64,000 nt of DNA from Flavobacterium hydrocarbonoxydans (GTDB lineage: Bacteria > Bacteroidota > Bacteroidia > Flavobacteriales > Flavobacteriaceae), in the NCBI RefSeq assembly GCF_009789235.1, contig NZ_WSTB01000006.1:248001-312000 (forward strand), in the 5' to 3' direction. Under the pieces are notes generated by a model. It did not search any database. It was not told the origin of the DNA and saw only the letters and a list, made by a program, of their open reading frames with translations. Numbering within the stretch: the first letter of the stretch is position 1; each line of letters opens with the position of its first letter. The translations under genes and the position numbers were made by a program. This document shows, one piece after another, positions 45,305 to 53,952 of this stretch.

Positions 45305-46822
45305 ATGAACAAGAAAGTAATACTAATGATTTTAGACGGTTGGGGAAAATCTCCTGACCCTAAAGTATCTGCAATAGACAATGCAAAAGTTCCTTTTATA
45401 AACAGCTTGTACCAAAACTACCCAAGTGCTCAGCTTCGTACAGACGGATTAAACGTAGGTTTACCTGAAGGACAAATGGGTAATAGCGAAGTTGGTCACA
45501 TGAACCTTGGTGCCGGAAGAATTGTTTATCAGGATTTAGCCAAAATAAATTTAGCGGTAGCGCACCAGACACTTGCCAAAGAACAAGTTTTGGTTGATGC
45601 TTTTACGTATGCTAAAGACAACAATAAAAAAGTTCACTTTTTAGGATTAGTTTCAGATGGTGGCGTTCACTCGCATACTTCTCATTTACGTGGATTGATT
45701 GATGCTTCGCAAGAATATGGATTAGATCAGGTTTATGTTCACGCTTTTACAGACGGGCGCGATGTTGACCCAAAATCGGGTGCCAAATACATTCATGATT
45801 TAGAAGAGCACATCAAAGACACTCCTGTAAAAATTGCCTCGGTTATTGGCCGTTATTACGCAATGGACCGTGACAAACGCTGGGAACGTGTAAAACTGGC
45901 TTATGACTTAGTGGTTAATGCCATCGGAATTCCATCAAAAAATGCAGTTGCAAGTATTCTCGAAAGTTACGCTCACGATGTTACTGACGAATTTATCGCT
46001 CCAATCGTAATGGTAGATAAAGAACAAAAACCATTAGCCACAATTGTTGAAGGTGATGTTGTTATTTTCTTCAACTTCAGAACCGATAGAGGCCGTGAAT
46101 TGACAGAAGCGCTTTCGCAGCAAGATTTCCACGAGCAAAACATGCACAAACTAAACCTCTATTATGTAACGCTTACGAACTACGACGAAACGTATCAAAA
46201 CGTAAAAGTGGTTTACAATAAAGATAATATTACGGAAACCCTTGGTGAAGTTTTAGAAAAAGCAGGCAAAAAACAAATTCGTATTGCAGAAACTGAAAAA
46301 TACCCACACGTGACCTTTTTCTTTTCCGGAGGAAGAGAACTTCCTTTTGAAGGCGAAACAAGACTTTTAAGAAATTCTCCAAAAGTAGCCACTTACGACT
46401 TACAGCCAGAAATGAGCGCTTTTGAACTTACTGCTGCCCTTGTTCCGGAATTGAACAAAGGTGAAGTTGATTTTGTTTGTCTGAATTTTGCCAATGGCGA
46501 TATGGTAGGACACACCGGAATCATGGAAGCGGCAATTTTGGCTTGCGAAGCTGTTGATGCTTGTGCAAAACAAGTAATTGAAGCTGCTCTTGCTAACGAT
46601 TACACCACTATTGTAATTGCCGATCACGGAAACTGCGAAACCATGATTAATCCTGACGGAAGCCCAAATACAGCGCATACAACGAATCCAGTGCCGATTA
46701 TTTTAGTTGACAAGGATTTGAAAAACATTCAGGATGGTGTTCTGGGTGACATCGCTCCTACTATTCTGGAATTAATGGGTGTTCCGCAGCCAAATGCGAT
46801 GACTTGTCATTCGTTGTTGTAG
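45305..46822 (+). CDS. gpmI: Cofactor-independent phosphoglycerate mutase GpmI
   Basis: GpmI interconverts 3- and 2-phosphoglycerate in glycolysis with two Mn(II) ions. The 505-residue protein has the metal Asp11 in LMILDGWGKS, catalytic Ser61 in MGNSEVGHMN, FTDGRDVDPKSGA, and the second metal cluster in NFANGDMVGHTG and VIADHGNCE with NTAHTTNPVPII. Length is typical. It ends at a terminator and its 3' flank is a repeat island. Confidence 0.98.
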   Translation: MNKKVILMILDGWGKSPDPKVSAIDNAKVPFINSLYQNYPSAQLRTDGLNVGLPEGQMGNSEVGHMNLGAGRIVYQDLAKINLAVAHQTLAKEQVLVDAFTYAKDNNKKVHFLGLVSDGGVHSHTSHLRGLIDASQEYGLDQVYVHAFTDGRDVDPKSGAKYIHDLEEHIKDTPVKIASVIGRYYAMDRDKRWERVKLAYDLVVNAIGIPSKNAVASILESYAHDVTDEFIAPIVMVDKEQKPLATIVEGDVVIFFNFRTDRGRELTEALSQQDFHEQNMHKLNLYYVTLTNYDETYQNVKVVYNKDNITETLGEVLEKAGKKQIRIAETEKYPHVTFFFSGGRELPFEGETRLLRNSPKVATYDLQPEMSAFELTAALVPELNKGEVDFVCLNFANGDMVGHTGIMEAAILACEAVDACAKQVIEAALANDYTTIVIADHGNCETMINPDGSPNTAHTTNPVPIILVDKDLKNIQDGVLGDIAPTILELMGVPQPNAMTCHSLL

Positions 46823-46863
46823 AAGAAAATCAAACCATATAAGTGATATAAGTTCATTTAAAT

Positions 46864-46900
46864 AAAAAAGAGAGACATGATTGGTCTCTCTTTTGTTTTT
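46864..46900 (+). terminator. Terminator after gpmI
   Basis: AAAAGAGAGAC and GTCTCTCTTTT form an 11-bp stem around a 7-nt loop, with a T-rich tail. Confidence 0.9.
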
Positions 46901-46956
46901 AGGTCTTTCTTTTCATTTCGATTTCTGATTTCTACGATAAAACCAAATCTTTTTCA

Positions 46957-47038
46957 GGAGCTAATCCCGCTATCCGTTGCAATCTTTTGTGGCGAACCCC
47001 GCCACAAAAGGATTTCCACTTCTATCGGGGCTAGGGCA
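46957..47038 (+). repeat. Structured dispersed repeat, copy A
   Basis: GGAGCTAATCCCGCTATCCG precedes a hairpin with stem CTTTTGTGGC and GCCACAAAAG, then GATTTCCACTTCTATC and GGGGCTAGGGCA. Copies B and C have the same flanks but different stem bases that keep pairing. Confidence 0.85.
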
Positions 47039-47067
47039 ATCTTTTCCAATAAGAGCGTTTTAGTTTA

Positions 47068-47201
47068 TTTTGTCATTTCTGACGGAGGAGACTCGAACGA
47101 TAGTGAACAGACGAAGTAAATCTCCGTAAGTAGCTCCGTCACTAATAGTCAATCTTTGTCGAGTTTCTTGCGGAGATTTCTCATTCTTCGAAATGACAAA
47201 A
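47068..47201. repeat. TTGTCATT-family inverted repeat element
   Basis: Outer arms TTTTGTCATTTC (47068-47079) and GAAATGACAAAA (47190-47201) are perfect inverts. An inner pair, AAATCTCCGTAAG and CTTGCGGAGATTT (47118-47130, 47167-47179), pairs over 12 of 13 positions. It is related to the element at 18681-18758. Confidence 0.75.
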
Positions 47202-47276
47202 TTGCAGATAGAATAACTTTATAAACTCAAACTAGCTTATATTTTCTTATATCACTTATATGGTTTAAAATCAAAA

Positions 47277-48533
47277 TCACATCACAAAATAATGATACGC
47301 CCACTCAACAGCATAAATTACAAGTCCTATTAATCCTCCAACAAGCGTTCCGTTGATTCTGATGTATTGAAGGTCTTTGCCTATTTCTAATTCCAGTTTT
47401 TCAGAAACCTCTTTCCCGTCCCAGCTTTTTACGGTTGACGAAATCAAATCTCCTATTACTTTTTTATTATTCAGAAGAACCGAAAGTAAATCATTTTTAA
47501 TAAAATTATTGATTTTATCAACCATAACCGGATCTTCTTTAATTCCGTTTCCAAAATTCTGGATCAGACCGGCGATGCTTTTTTTGATAGAAGAATCATC
47601 TCCTTTTTCTAAGTCGTTACTTATCGAAAGTTTTACTTCATCCCAAATTCCGTTGATGTAATCCTGAACTTCTTTTTTACCTGCAAAACTTAGAATGAGG
47701 TTATTAATCTTGGTTCGCATCTCTTCTGAATGTTTTACCTGGTCCAGAAAGTCATACACATATTGGTCAATCTTAGCGCGAATCAGGCTTTCCGGGTCTT
47801 TGGCTTCATTCAGGAAATCGTACAATCCATTAAAAACACCTTCAGAAATGCTTTTATCGGCTAAGCCAAATGTCAAAAGCGGTGTTGATTCTTTTACTTT
47901 TTTTCGAATTAAATCTTTATTTTCGATCAGTTCATTACACAAAACATCCAGAATATTGGTCAGCATTTGTTCTTTCAAATGTCCTTTTTGCAAAGGTTCC
48001 AGCGCCAGAGCTACCCAATCTCCAAAGTTGATGGCTTCTAATTTTTCTTTAAATTGAAATTGAATAAAACGCTTGATATCTTCATCATTAATCGTTCTTA
48101 AAATTCCCGGAATTACATTTACGGCAATCAAATTGGCAACTTTATTAGCGTTTTGTTCTTCAGACAGCCACTCCGAAGCTTTTGTGGCAATATTGAATTC
48201 TTCGAGTTTAACTTCGAGTTTTTCGCGATTCAAAAATTCTTCAGAAACAAAATTGCCAAGGTTTTCTCCAATTTCATTTTTCTTTAATGGAATAATCGCC
48301 GTGTGCCAAATCGGAATTCCCAAAGGATGACGAAACAATGCCACAACCGCAAACCAATCGGCAATTCCTCCTACCATTGCTGCTTCGCTAAAAGCCTGCA
48401 ACATCGGAATCTTAAAATAAATCGCAATTATAAAAAGCAATACCGCAATTCCTAAAAGTCCGAGCGCATTATTTTTCATGCTTTTCAAAGCCTTTTCTTT
48501 TGCGATATTCTCCTGATTGATAACTGGTTTCAT
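47277..48533 (-). CDS. DUF445 family membrane protein
   Basis: The 418-residue protein has membrane segments at the start (LGLLGIAVLLFIIAIY near 28-43) and near the end (GTLVGGLIGLVIYAVEW). DUF445 motifs are seen: AMVGGIADWFAVVALFRHPL, GIPIWHTAIIPLKKNEIGEN and LRINGTLVGGLIGL. The large middle part is helical and probably cytosolic. Function is not known; members are found across bacteria, often as single copies. The gene is monocistronic here, convergent with gpmI, and divergent from map. Confidence 0.88.
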   Translation of the reverse strand: MKPVINQENIAKEKALKSMKNNALGLLGIAVLLFIIAIYFKIPMLQAFSEAAMVGGIADWFAVVALFRHPLGIPIWHTAIIPLKKNEIGENLGNFVSEEFLNREKLEVKLEEFNIATKASEWLSEEQNANKVANLIAVNVIPGILRTINDEDIKRFIQFQFKEKLEAINFGDWVALALEPLQKGHLKEQMLTNILDVLCNELIENKDLIRKKVKESTPLLTFGLADKSISEGVFNGLYDFLNEAKDPESLIRAKIDQYVYDFLDQVKHSEEMRTKINNLILSFAGKKEVQDYINGIWDEVKLSISNDLEKGDDSSIKKSIAGLIQNFGNGIKEDPVMVDKINNFIKNDLLSVLLNNKKVIGDLISSTVKSWDGKEVSEKLELEIGKDLQYIRINGTLVGGLIGLVIYAVEWAYHYFVM

Positions 48534-48609
48534 AATTGCTAAATGTTTGCTTAGCTAATTTATGCCTTTTTTATTAAATAAGACTATTTATAATTATTGG
48601 TAAAAGTTA

Positions 48610-48683
48610 GCCACGAATTCACGAATTTTAATGTTTTAAAATTTAAGTGTACCGATTTTAGCTAAAATTCGTAAACTCGTGGC
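48610..48683. repeat. Inverted repeat of the GCCACGAATTCACGAATTTTA family
   Basis: Left arm 48610-48630 and right arm 48663-48683 are inverted with 18 of 21 positions matching. Sequences like this are dispersed in Bacteroidota genomes, as I recall. It lies between the divergent DUF445 and map genes. Confidence 0.65.
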
Positions 48684-48716
48684 GAAAAATTATAGATGAA
48701 AATAATATTAAAATTG

Positions 48717-48724
48717 TACTTTTG
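48717..48724 (+). promoter_or_regulatory. -7 element for map
   Basis: TACTTTTG fits TAnnTTTG and is 20 bp before the ATG at 48745; a -33 TTG is not apparent at the expected distance. Confidence 0.5.
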
Positions 48725-48744
48725 CCAACTGAAAATCCGAAATT

Positions 48745-49563
48745 ATGATTATTGTAAAATCACGTGAAGAAATCGAATTAATGCGCGAAAGTGCTTTGAT
48801 CGTTTCTAAAACATTAGGAATGATTGCTTCTGAAATCAAAGAAGGAGTTACCACATTACATCTTGACAAATTAGCCGAAGAATTTATTCGTGACCACGGT
48901 GCTGTGCCTAGTTTTCTGGGTTTATACGACTTTCCAAACTCGCTTTGCATGAGTCCAAATGCGCAGGTTGTACACGGGATTCCGAATAATGTACCTTTAA
49001 AAAACGGAGATGTCATCTCGGTAGATTGCGGTGCTTTTAAAAATGGCTATCACGGTGATCATGCCTATAGTTTCGAAATTGGAGAGGTTGCTCCTGAAAC
49101 TAAAAAGCTTTTACAGGTAACCAAAGAATCTCTTTACGTAGGAATCAGGGAATTTAAAGCTGGAAACCGCGTAGAAGATGTTGGAAACGCCATTCAGAAA
49201 TATACGGAAGCTCATGGTTACGGAGTTGTTCGTGAATTAGTTGGTCACGGTTTAGGACAAAAAATGCACGAAGAACCTGAAATGCCAAACTACGGTAAAA
49301 AAGGCCGCGGAAAACTTTTTGTTGAAGGAATGGTAGTGGCCATTGAACCGATGATCAACATGGGAACCAGAAACATCAAGCAGCTAAAAGATGGCTGGAC
49401 AATCCTAACCGCTGACGGAAAACCAAGTGCGCATTTCGAACACGACGTTGCCTTAGTAGATGGAAAACCAGAAATTTTATCGACGTTCTATTATATCTAT
49501 AAAGCATTAGGAATCGAAAGCACTGAAGAAGACGAATTTAGAAAAGTGCCATTGGTATTATAA
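48745..49563 (+). CDS. map: Type I methionine aminopeptidase
   Basis: Map removes the initiator Met from nascent proteins using two metal ions. The 272-residue protein has the metal-binding set visible as SVDCGAF and YHGDHAYSFEIG (two Asp), LVGHGLGQKMHEEPEMPNYG (His), VAIEPMINMG (Glu) and FEHDVALVDG (Glu-type). No N-terminal extension is present, so it is the type Ia form. The repeat-bounded GxxExxY gene follows 69 bp downstream. Confidence 0.97.
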   Translation: MIIVKSREEIELMRESALIVSKTLGMIASEIKEGVTTLHLDKLAEEFIRDHGAVPSFLGLYDFPNSLCMSPNAQVVHGIPNNVPLKNGDVISVDCGAFKNGYHGDHAYSFEIGEVAPETKKLLQVTKESLYVGIREFKAGNRVEDVGNAIQKYTEAHGYGVVRELVGHGLGQKMHEEPEMPNYGKKGRGKLFVEGMVVAIEPMINMGTRNIKQLKDGWTILTADGKPSAHFEHDVALVDGKPEILSTFYYIYKALGIESTEEDEFRKVPLVL

Positions 49564-49571
49564 ATTTATTC

Positions 49572-50067
49572 CACAGAGATTCACAAAGATACACGCCAAG
49601 ATTCACAAAATTATTTATTTACAAGCCTTAAAATGTTTGAAGAAAACAATGAATCTCGTAATAGATTAGATGCAATTACATATAAAATTATTGGCCTAGC
49701 AATTGAAGTTCACAAACAACTTGGACCTGGTTTGTTAGAATCAGCTTATCAAGAATGTTTGTATTATGAAATAGTAAATGCCGGCCTAACTGTTGAAAGA
49801 CAAAAAGTTTTACCAATTGTTTATAAAGACATAAAACTTGATCACGGATATCGAATTGATTTATTAATCGAAAACATGATTGTCATTGAATTAAAAACTG
49901 TCGAAGCATTTACAGATGTACATTTTGCACAAGTATTGACTTATTTAAAGTTAGGAAATTATCCGTTAGGATTACTTATTAACTTTGATTCAAAAATTTT
50001 AAAAAATAATATCAAAAGATTTATAAACACTTTGTGAAACTCTGTGTCTCCTTTGTGAAACTCTGCG
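49572..50067. repeat. Inverted repeats bracketing the GxxExxY gene
   Basis: CACAGAGATTCACAAAG (49572-49588) and CTTTGTGAAACTCTGTG (50030-50046) are inverted with 16 of 17 positions matching. The right arm repeats as CTTTGTGAAACTCTGCG (50051-50067), giving a 21-bp tandem period. The stop codon TGA of the GxxExxY gene is inside the right arm. Confidence 0.75.
49633..50037 (+). CDS. GxxExxY family protein
   Basis: The 134-residue protein has the family motif GPGLLESAYQECLYYE near 36-51 and later VLPIVYKDIKLDHGYRIDLL, then NMIVIELKTVEAF. The D(H/Y)..D..E-x-K layout resembles a PD-(D/E)XK nuclease core, but activity is not demonstrated for the family. It is small, has no signal peptide and lies within inverted repeats. 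Its last codons and stop lie in the right repeat arm. The base composition is richer in A/T than map next to it. Confidence 0.9.
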   Translation: MFEENNESRNRLDAITYKIIGLAIEVHKQLGPGLLESAYQECLYYEIVNAGLTVERQKVLPIVYKDIKLDHGYRIDLLIENMIVIELKTVEAFTDVHFAQVLTYLKLGNYPLGLLINFDSKILKNNIKRFINTL

Positions 50068-50078
50068 AAATAGCCCCC

Positions 50079-50852
50079 ATGAAAAAACTATTTAAACTAG
50101 TACTTAATACAATACCTCGCCCATTATTAATTCGTTTGAGTTATGTGGCTCGTCCTGTTTTGGCTTTGTCCTTAAAAGGAAGCAAATATACTGACCCTAT
50201 TGATGGGAAAAGTTTCCGTTCGTTTTTGCCTTATGGCTACGGAAAACAACGTAATAATGTGCTTTCGCCAAGTACACTTTCGTTAGAAAGACACCGTTTG
50301 CTTTGGTTGTATTTAAACGACCAAACCGACTTTTTTACAGCACCAAAAAAAGTGCTTCATTTTGCGCCAGAACAGGCTTTTTATAAGCTTTTCCGCAAGC
50401 AAAAAAACCTTAATTACACAACAACCGATTTGTTTTCGCCTTTGGCAGATGTAAAAGCAGATATCTGTAATTTACCTTTTAAAGACAACGAATACGATGT
50501 GATTTTGTGTAACCACGTTTTGGAACATATTCCAGATGATACAAAAGCGATGCAGGAATTATTCAGAGTTTTAAAACCTGGCGGAATGGCGATTTTACAA
50601 ATTCCACAAGACTTATCAAGAGCAGTTACGTTTGCCGATGATACGATTACAGACCAAAAAGAACGCGCAAAAATATTCGGACAATACGATCATGTTCGTA
50701 TTTACGGCCGCGATTATTTTGATAAATTAAGAAGTATTGGTTTTATCGTAATCGAAGAAGATTATACTAATAAAATCACTCCTGAATTGGTAGAAAAATA
50801 CTGTCTGGCAAAAGGGGAAATTATTCCGCTTTGCTTTAAACCGGAAAACTAA
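50079..50852 (+). CDS. Class I SAM-dependent methyltransferase
   Basis: I use the ATG at 50079 (MKKLFKLVLNT, 257 residues); the longer frame from 50034 begins inside the repeat arm. The SAM-binding region is KVLHFAPEQAFYKLFRKQKN with YTTTDLFSPLADVKADICNL, followed by DVILCNHVLEHIPDDTKAMQ and ELFRVLKPGGMAILQIP. These are class I methyltransferase motifs, but the substrate is unknown. Confidence 0.9.
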   Translation: MKKLFKLVLNTIPRPLLIRLSYVARPVLALSLKGSKYTDPIDGKSFRSFLPYGYGKQRNNVLSPSTLSLERHRLLWLYLNDQTDFFTAPKKVLHFAPEQAFYKLFRKQKNLNYTTTDLFSPLADVKADICNLPFKDNEYDVILCNHVLEHIPDDTKAMQELFRVLKPGGMAILQIPQDLSRAVTFADDTITDQKERAKIFGQYDHVRIYGRDYFDKLRSIGFIVIEEDYTNKITPELVEKYCLAKGEIIPLCFKPEN

Positions 50853-50859
50853 TTTTTTC

Positions 50860-50881
50860 AACCATATAAGTTACATAAGTT
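50860..50881 (+). repeat. AACCATATAAGT repeat, solitary copy
   Basis: AACCATATAAGTTACATAAG directly follows the methyltransferase gene. It belongs to the family at 39098 and 46832. Confidence 0.75.
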
Positions 50882-50970
50882 CCTTTTAAAAGTTTTCAAT
50901 TTATTATTATTTTGAAAACTTTTTAAGTTTAGAAAACTCCCAAAATTATAACCAAACCAAAATCCTACTC

Positions 50971-53871
50971 TTGGAAGCTACAAAATTATTTCAGTTTTGT
51001 TTTGATATCAGTTTTGAAAAAAACCTGAATACCTATATTCCCACAGCTTACATCGTTGAAGCTGTAGATGAGATTAAATATTTAAACAAAAAAGCAAGCA
51101 CGGATGTACTGGAAAGTTTTGGAATTGTTTTTGAAAATTTAGATTCCAATACCAAAAAAATACTGACAGCTTGTGAATCTTTGAAACCTGAATTTATTTT
51201 CAGGAAATTCAGTGCCAAAATCAAATCAGCTAAAACCATTGCCGACCTGCAAAAAGATTCTAAAATTGATTTTGCAATTCGTCAGCATTTAAAATTCAAT
51301 TTAAGTTCCTTTTACGATTTAATTGTGAAAGAACAATTTCCTCTCTCTTTGGATTTGGGAACTGAAAAAGACTTTTACAGATCCAGAGTCAATATCGAGT
51401 CTCGTGATTTTGAACCTCAAATTCACTTTGCTAAACATTCAGAAGGTATTACTTACACCCTTTCATTAAAAGAAAATAAAACTACATTTTCGCCTATGAA
51501 TAGTAGTATCGTAATTCTTTTGGATGAACCGGGCTGGCTCATTATCGATAAGAAATTAGGACGGTTAAAAGAACTTAATTCTAAAAAACTGACTCCTTTT
51601 CTAAAGAAAAAATCTATTGAAATACCATCAAAATTGGTTGACAATTATTTTAAAAATTTTATTCCCGAAATAGCCAAAAAAATCGATATAGAAGCCACGG
51701 GTTTTGAAATGGAACTGCGGGATCAAATCATTTCGAGTACGATTCAGCCTGTTTATGATTTCTTTAAAAACTGTTATTACCTCAACCTTTATTTCGATTA
51801 TAACGGTTATTCATTCGATGGCAGCAAAACTAAAAAAACACATACTTTTGTTGATTTCAGTATTGTTAATGAACCCAAAATAATTCAGTTTAAAAGAAGT
51901 GCCGTCGAAATTTTATATACCAAAAAACTACTTGAAATCGGTCTGGTAAAAATCAAAAATGAACTGTTTGGCCTGGATACCGACTTAGAAGCCAATGATC
52001 CGTATAGCAACATTCAATTGATTATTGACAATAAGGAAAAGCTTGAAAATTTAGGTTTTACCATTCAAAATCTTAAACTGGAAAGCAAAGAAATCATTAC
52101 AGAAAACCACACTGTTTCGGCCTCAAAAGAAACAACCGGCGATTGGTTTGACATCAAAATCATTATTACTATTGGAAATTATAACATTAATTTCAGCGAA
52201 ATTATTCCCAATATAAAAAGCAAGGAAAGGCTCTTTATGCTGCCTGACGGAAACTATTTTTTGATTCCGTTAGAATGGCTCAGCAAATACAGTTCACTGG
52301 CCAAACTGGCCAACACAGAAAAGGGAAATCTTCTTTTGCGTAAAAGTAATTTTGCTGCTCTGGATGCGATTCCGGAAATGAAAAACGATGTCATTCAAAA
52401 AGCAGAATATACCGCTTCTGATTTACTAAAAGCAACTTTGAGACCGTATCAGGTCGATGGCGTAAAATGGCTTTTGGGTCATTTTAATTCTAATTTAGGA
52501 GCTTGCCTGGCTGATGATATGGGACTTGGAAAGACATTGCAAACGTTAGCCGTTCTGGTTGCTGTTCAGGAACAATTAGGATTTACAACTAAAACCACGA
52601 ATTTTGATTTGTTTCAAAATGAAACGACTATAGAAAGAGAACCTTTAAAAGCGCTGATTGTTCTTCCTTCTTCGCTAGTTTTTAACTGGTACAACGAAGC
52701 TTCAAAATTTGCACCGCATTTTTCTAAAATGCAATATGTGGGTAATGACAGAAAATTATTAGCCGGCAGATTAGATTCGACCGACTTAATTTTTACCAGC
52801 TACAGTGTTGTTCATCGTGATATTTCAATTTTAGAAAAATACGATTTCCGTTATTTAATTTTGGACGAAAGTCAATACATTAAAAATAAAAATTCTAAAA
52901 TTTTTAAAGCCATCAATAAAATAAGTACCGCTCATAAAATTGCGCTAAGCGGTACTCCTATCGAAAACTCCCTAGACGATTTATGGTCACAGATGCAATT
53001 TATAAATCCGGATATTTTGGGAACTTATACTTTTTTCGCAGAAAACTTTAAAATTCCGATTGAGAAAAAACAGGACGAAAATAGTTTAGCCGAATTAAAA
53101 AATCTTATTCAGCCTTATATTTTGCGACGAACCAAAGAACAGGTTTTGAAAGATTTACCCGAATTGACCGAACAGATTTACTATTGCGATATGGATCCTG
53201 AACAGGAAAAATTATATGAAAAAGAAAAATCTAAAGCGCGTAATTTTTTACTAAAAACAGATGGATCCAGCCCGGACAAAATTAGCATTATCAACACGCT
53301 GATGAAGTTAAGACAGTTGAGTAATCATCCAAAAATGATAGATCAGGAGTCAGAAATTGATTCCGGAAAATATATGGCTGTCACCAATTATCTGGAAAAT
53401 CTAGTAAAAGGAAAACAAAAAACGATCATTTTTAGCTCGTTTGTTACTAATTTGAATTTTTACACGACCTGGTGTAGGGAAAATAAAATACAATTTTGTG
53501 AGATTACAGGTGAAACTCCTGCCAATAAAAGAGAACAGCAGGTAAATTTATTTCAGGAAAATGAAGAGCCTCTATTATTTTTTATTTCACTTAAAGCGGG
53601 TGGCGTTGGCCTGAATATCACCAGGGCTTCGTATGTTTTGTTTCTGGATCCGTGGTGGAATCCTTTTGCTGAAAAACAAGGTGTGGGAAGAGCGCACAGA
53701 ATAGGACAATTAAACAAAGTAAATGTCATCCGGTTTATTTCGAAAAATACAGTCGAAGAAAAAATAATCAAACTGCAGGAGAACAAAAAGCTGCTATCGG
53801 ATTCGCTTTTAGAAGAAAGTTTTGTCAACGACGAAATCGAAGTTAATTTAGAATACATTTTGGGTTCCTGA
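50971..53871 (+). CDS. SNF2-family ATP-dependent helicase
   Basis: The 966-residue protein has an N-terminal part of about 470 residues with no recognised catalytic motif, then the SNF2 ATPase: Walker A GLGKT near 517-521, DESQ in LILDESQYIKNKNSK near 631 (in place of DEAH), and SGTPIENSLDDLWSQMQFI. The helicase C domain ends with LDPWWNPFAEKQGVGRAHRI and GQLNKVNVIRFI. Bacterial members may remodel or translocate on DNA or RNA polymerase; the role here is unknown. It starts with TTG at 50971 because no ATG is in frame. Confidence 0.92.
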   Translation: MEATKLFQFCFDISFEKNLNTYIPTAYIVEAVDEIKYLNKKASTDVLESFGIVFENLDSNTKKILTACESLKPEFIFRKFSAKIKSAKTIADLQKDSKIDFAIRQHLKFNLSSFYDLIVKEQFPLSLDLGTEKDFYRSRVNIESRDFEPQIHFAKHSEGITYTLSLKENKTTFSPMNSSIVILLDEPGWLIIDKKLGRLKELNSKKLTPFLKKKSIEIPSKLVDNYFKNFIPEIAKKIDIEATGFEMELRDQIISSTIQPVYDFFKNCYYLNLYFDYNGYSFDGSKTKKTHTFVDFSIVNEPKIIQFKRSAVEILYTKKLLEIGLVKIKNELFGLDTDLEANDPYSNIQLIIDNKEKLENLGFTIQNLKLESKEIITENHTVSASKETTGDWFDIKIIITIGNYNINFSEIIPNIKSKERLFMLPDGNYFLIPLEWLSKYSSLAKLANTEKGNLLLRKSNFAALDAIPEMKNDVIQKAEYTASDLLKATLRPYQVDGVKWLLGHFNSNLGACLADDMGLGKTLQTLAVLVAVQEQLGFTTKTTNFDLFQNETTIEREPLKALIVLPSSLVFNWYNEASKFAPHFSKMQYVGNDRKLLAGRLDSTDLIFTSYSVVHRDISILEKYDFRYLILDESQYIKNKNSKIFKAINKISTAHKIALSGTPIENSLDDLWSQMQFINPDILGTYTFFAENFKIPIEKKQDENSLAELKNLIQPYILRRTKEQVLKDLPELTEQIYYCDMDPEQEKLYEKEKSKARNFLLKTDGSSPDKISIINTLMKLRQLSNHPKMIDQESEIDSGKYMAVTNYLENLVKGKQKTIIFSSFVTNLNFYTTWCRENKIQFCEITGETPANKREQQVNLFQENEEPLLFFISLKAGGVGLNITRASYVLFLDPWWNPFAEKQGVGRAHRIGQLNKVNVIRFISKNTVEEKIIKLQENKKLLSDSLLEESFVNDEIEVNLEYILGS

Positions 53872-53952
53872 TAAATTGTTTTCAAAACCAATAAAATGGC
53901 TTCTTAATACGTTTATAAAATTGTTATATTTACAATCTTACATCGTGAAAAT

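Larger units (their letters stand above)
46832..47266. repeat. Repeat island bounded by perfect 21-bp inverted repeats
   Basis: AAACCATATAAGTGATATAAG at 46832-46852 and its exact reverse complement at 47246-47266 bound a 435-bp block. Inside are the gpmI terminator, structured repeat A (46957-47038) and a TTGTCATT-family inverted repeat (47068-47201). No gene is supported in the gap from 46823 to 47276; the 80-codon plus-strand frame at 46877 lies across the repeats and is spurious. Confidence 0.85.

Noticed and set aside
46877..47119. 80-codon plus-strand frame after gpmI
   Set aside because: It runs across the terminator and two dispersed repeats, so it is not a gene.
50034..50078. N-terminal extension of the methyltransferase (MKLCVSFVKLCEIAP)
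   Set aside because: It is encoded by the inverted-repeat arm and is not family-like; the ATG at 50079 is preferred.
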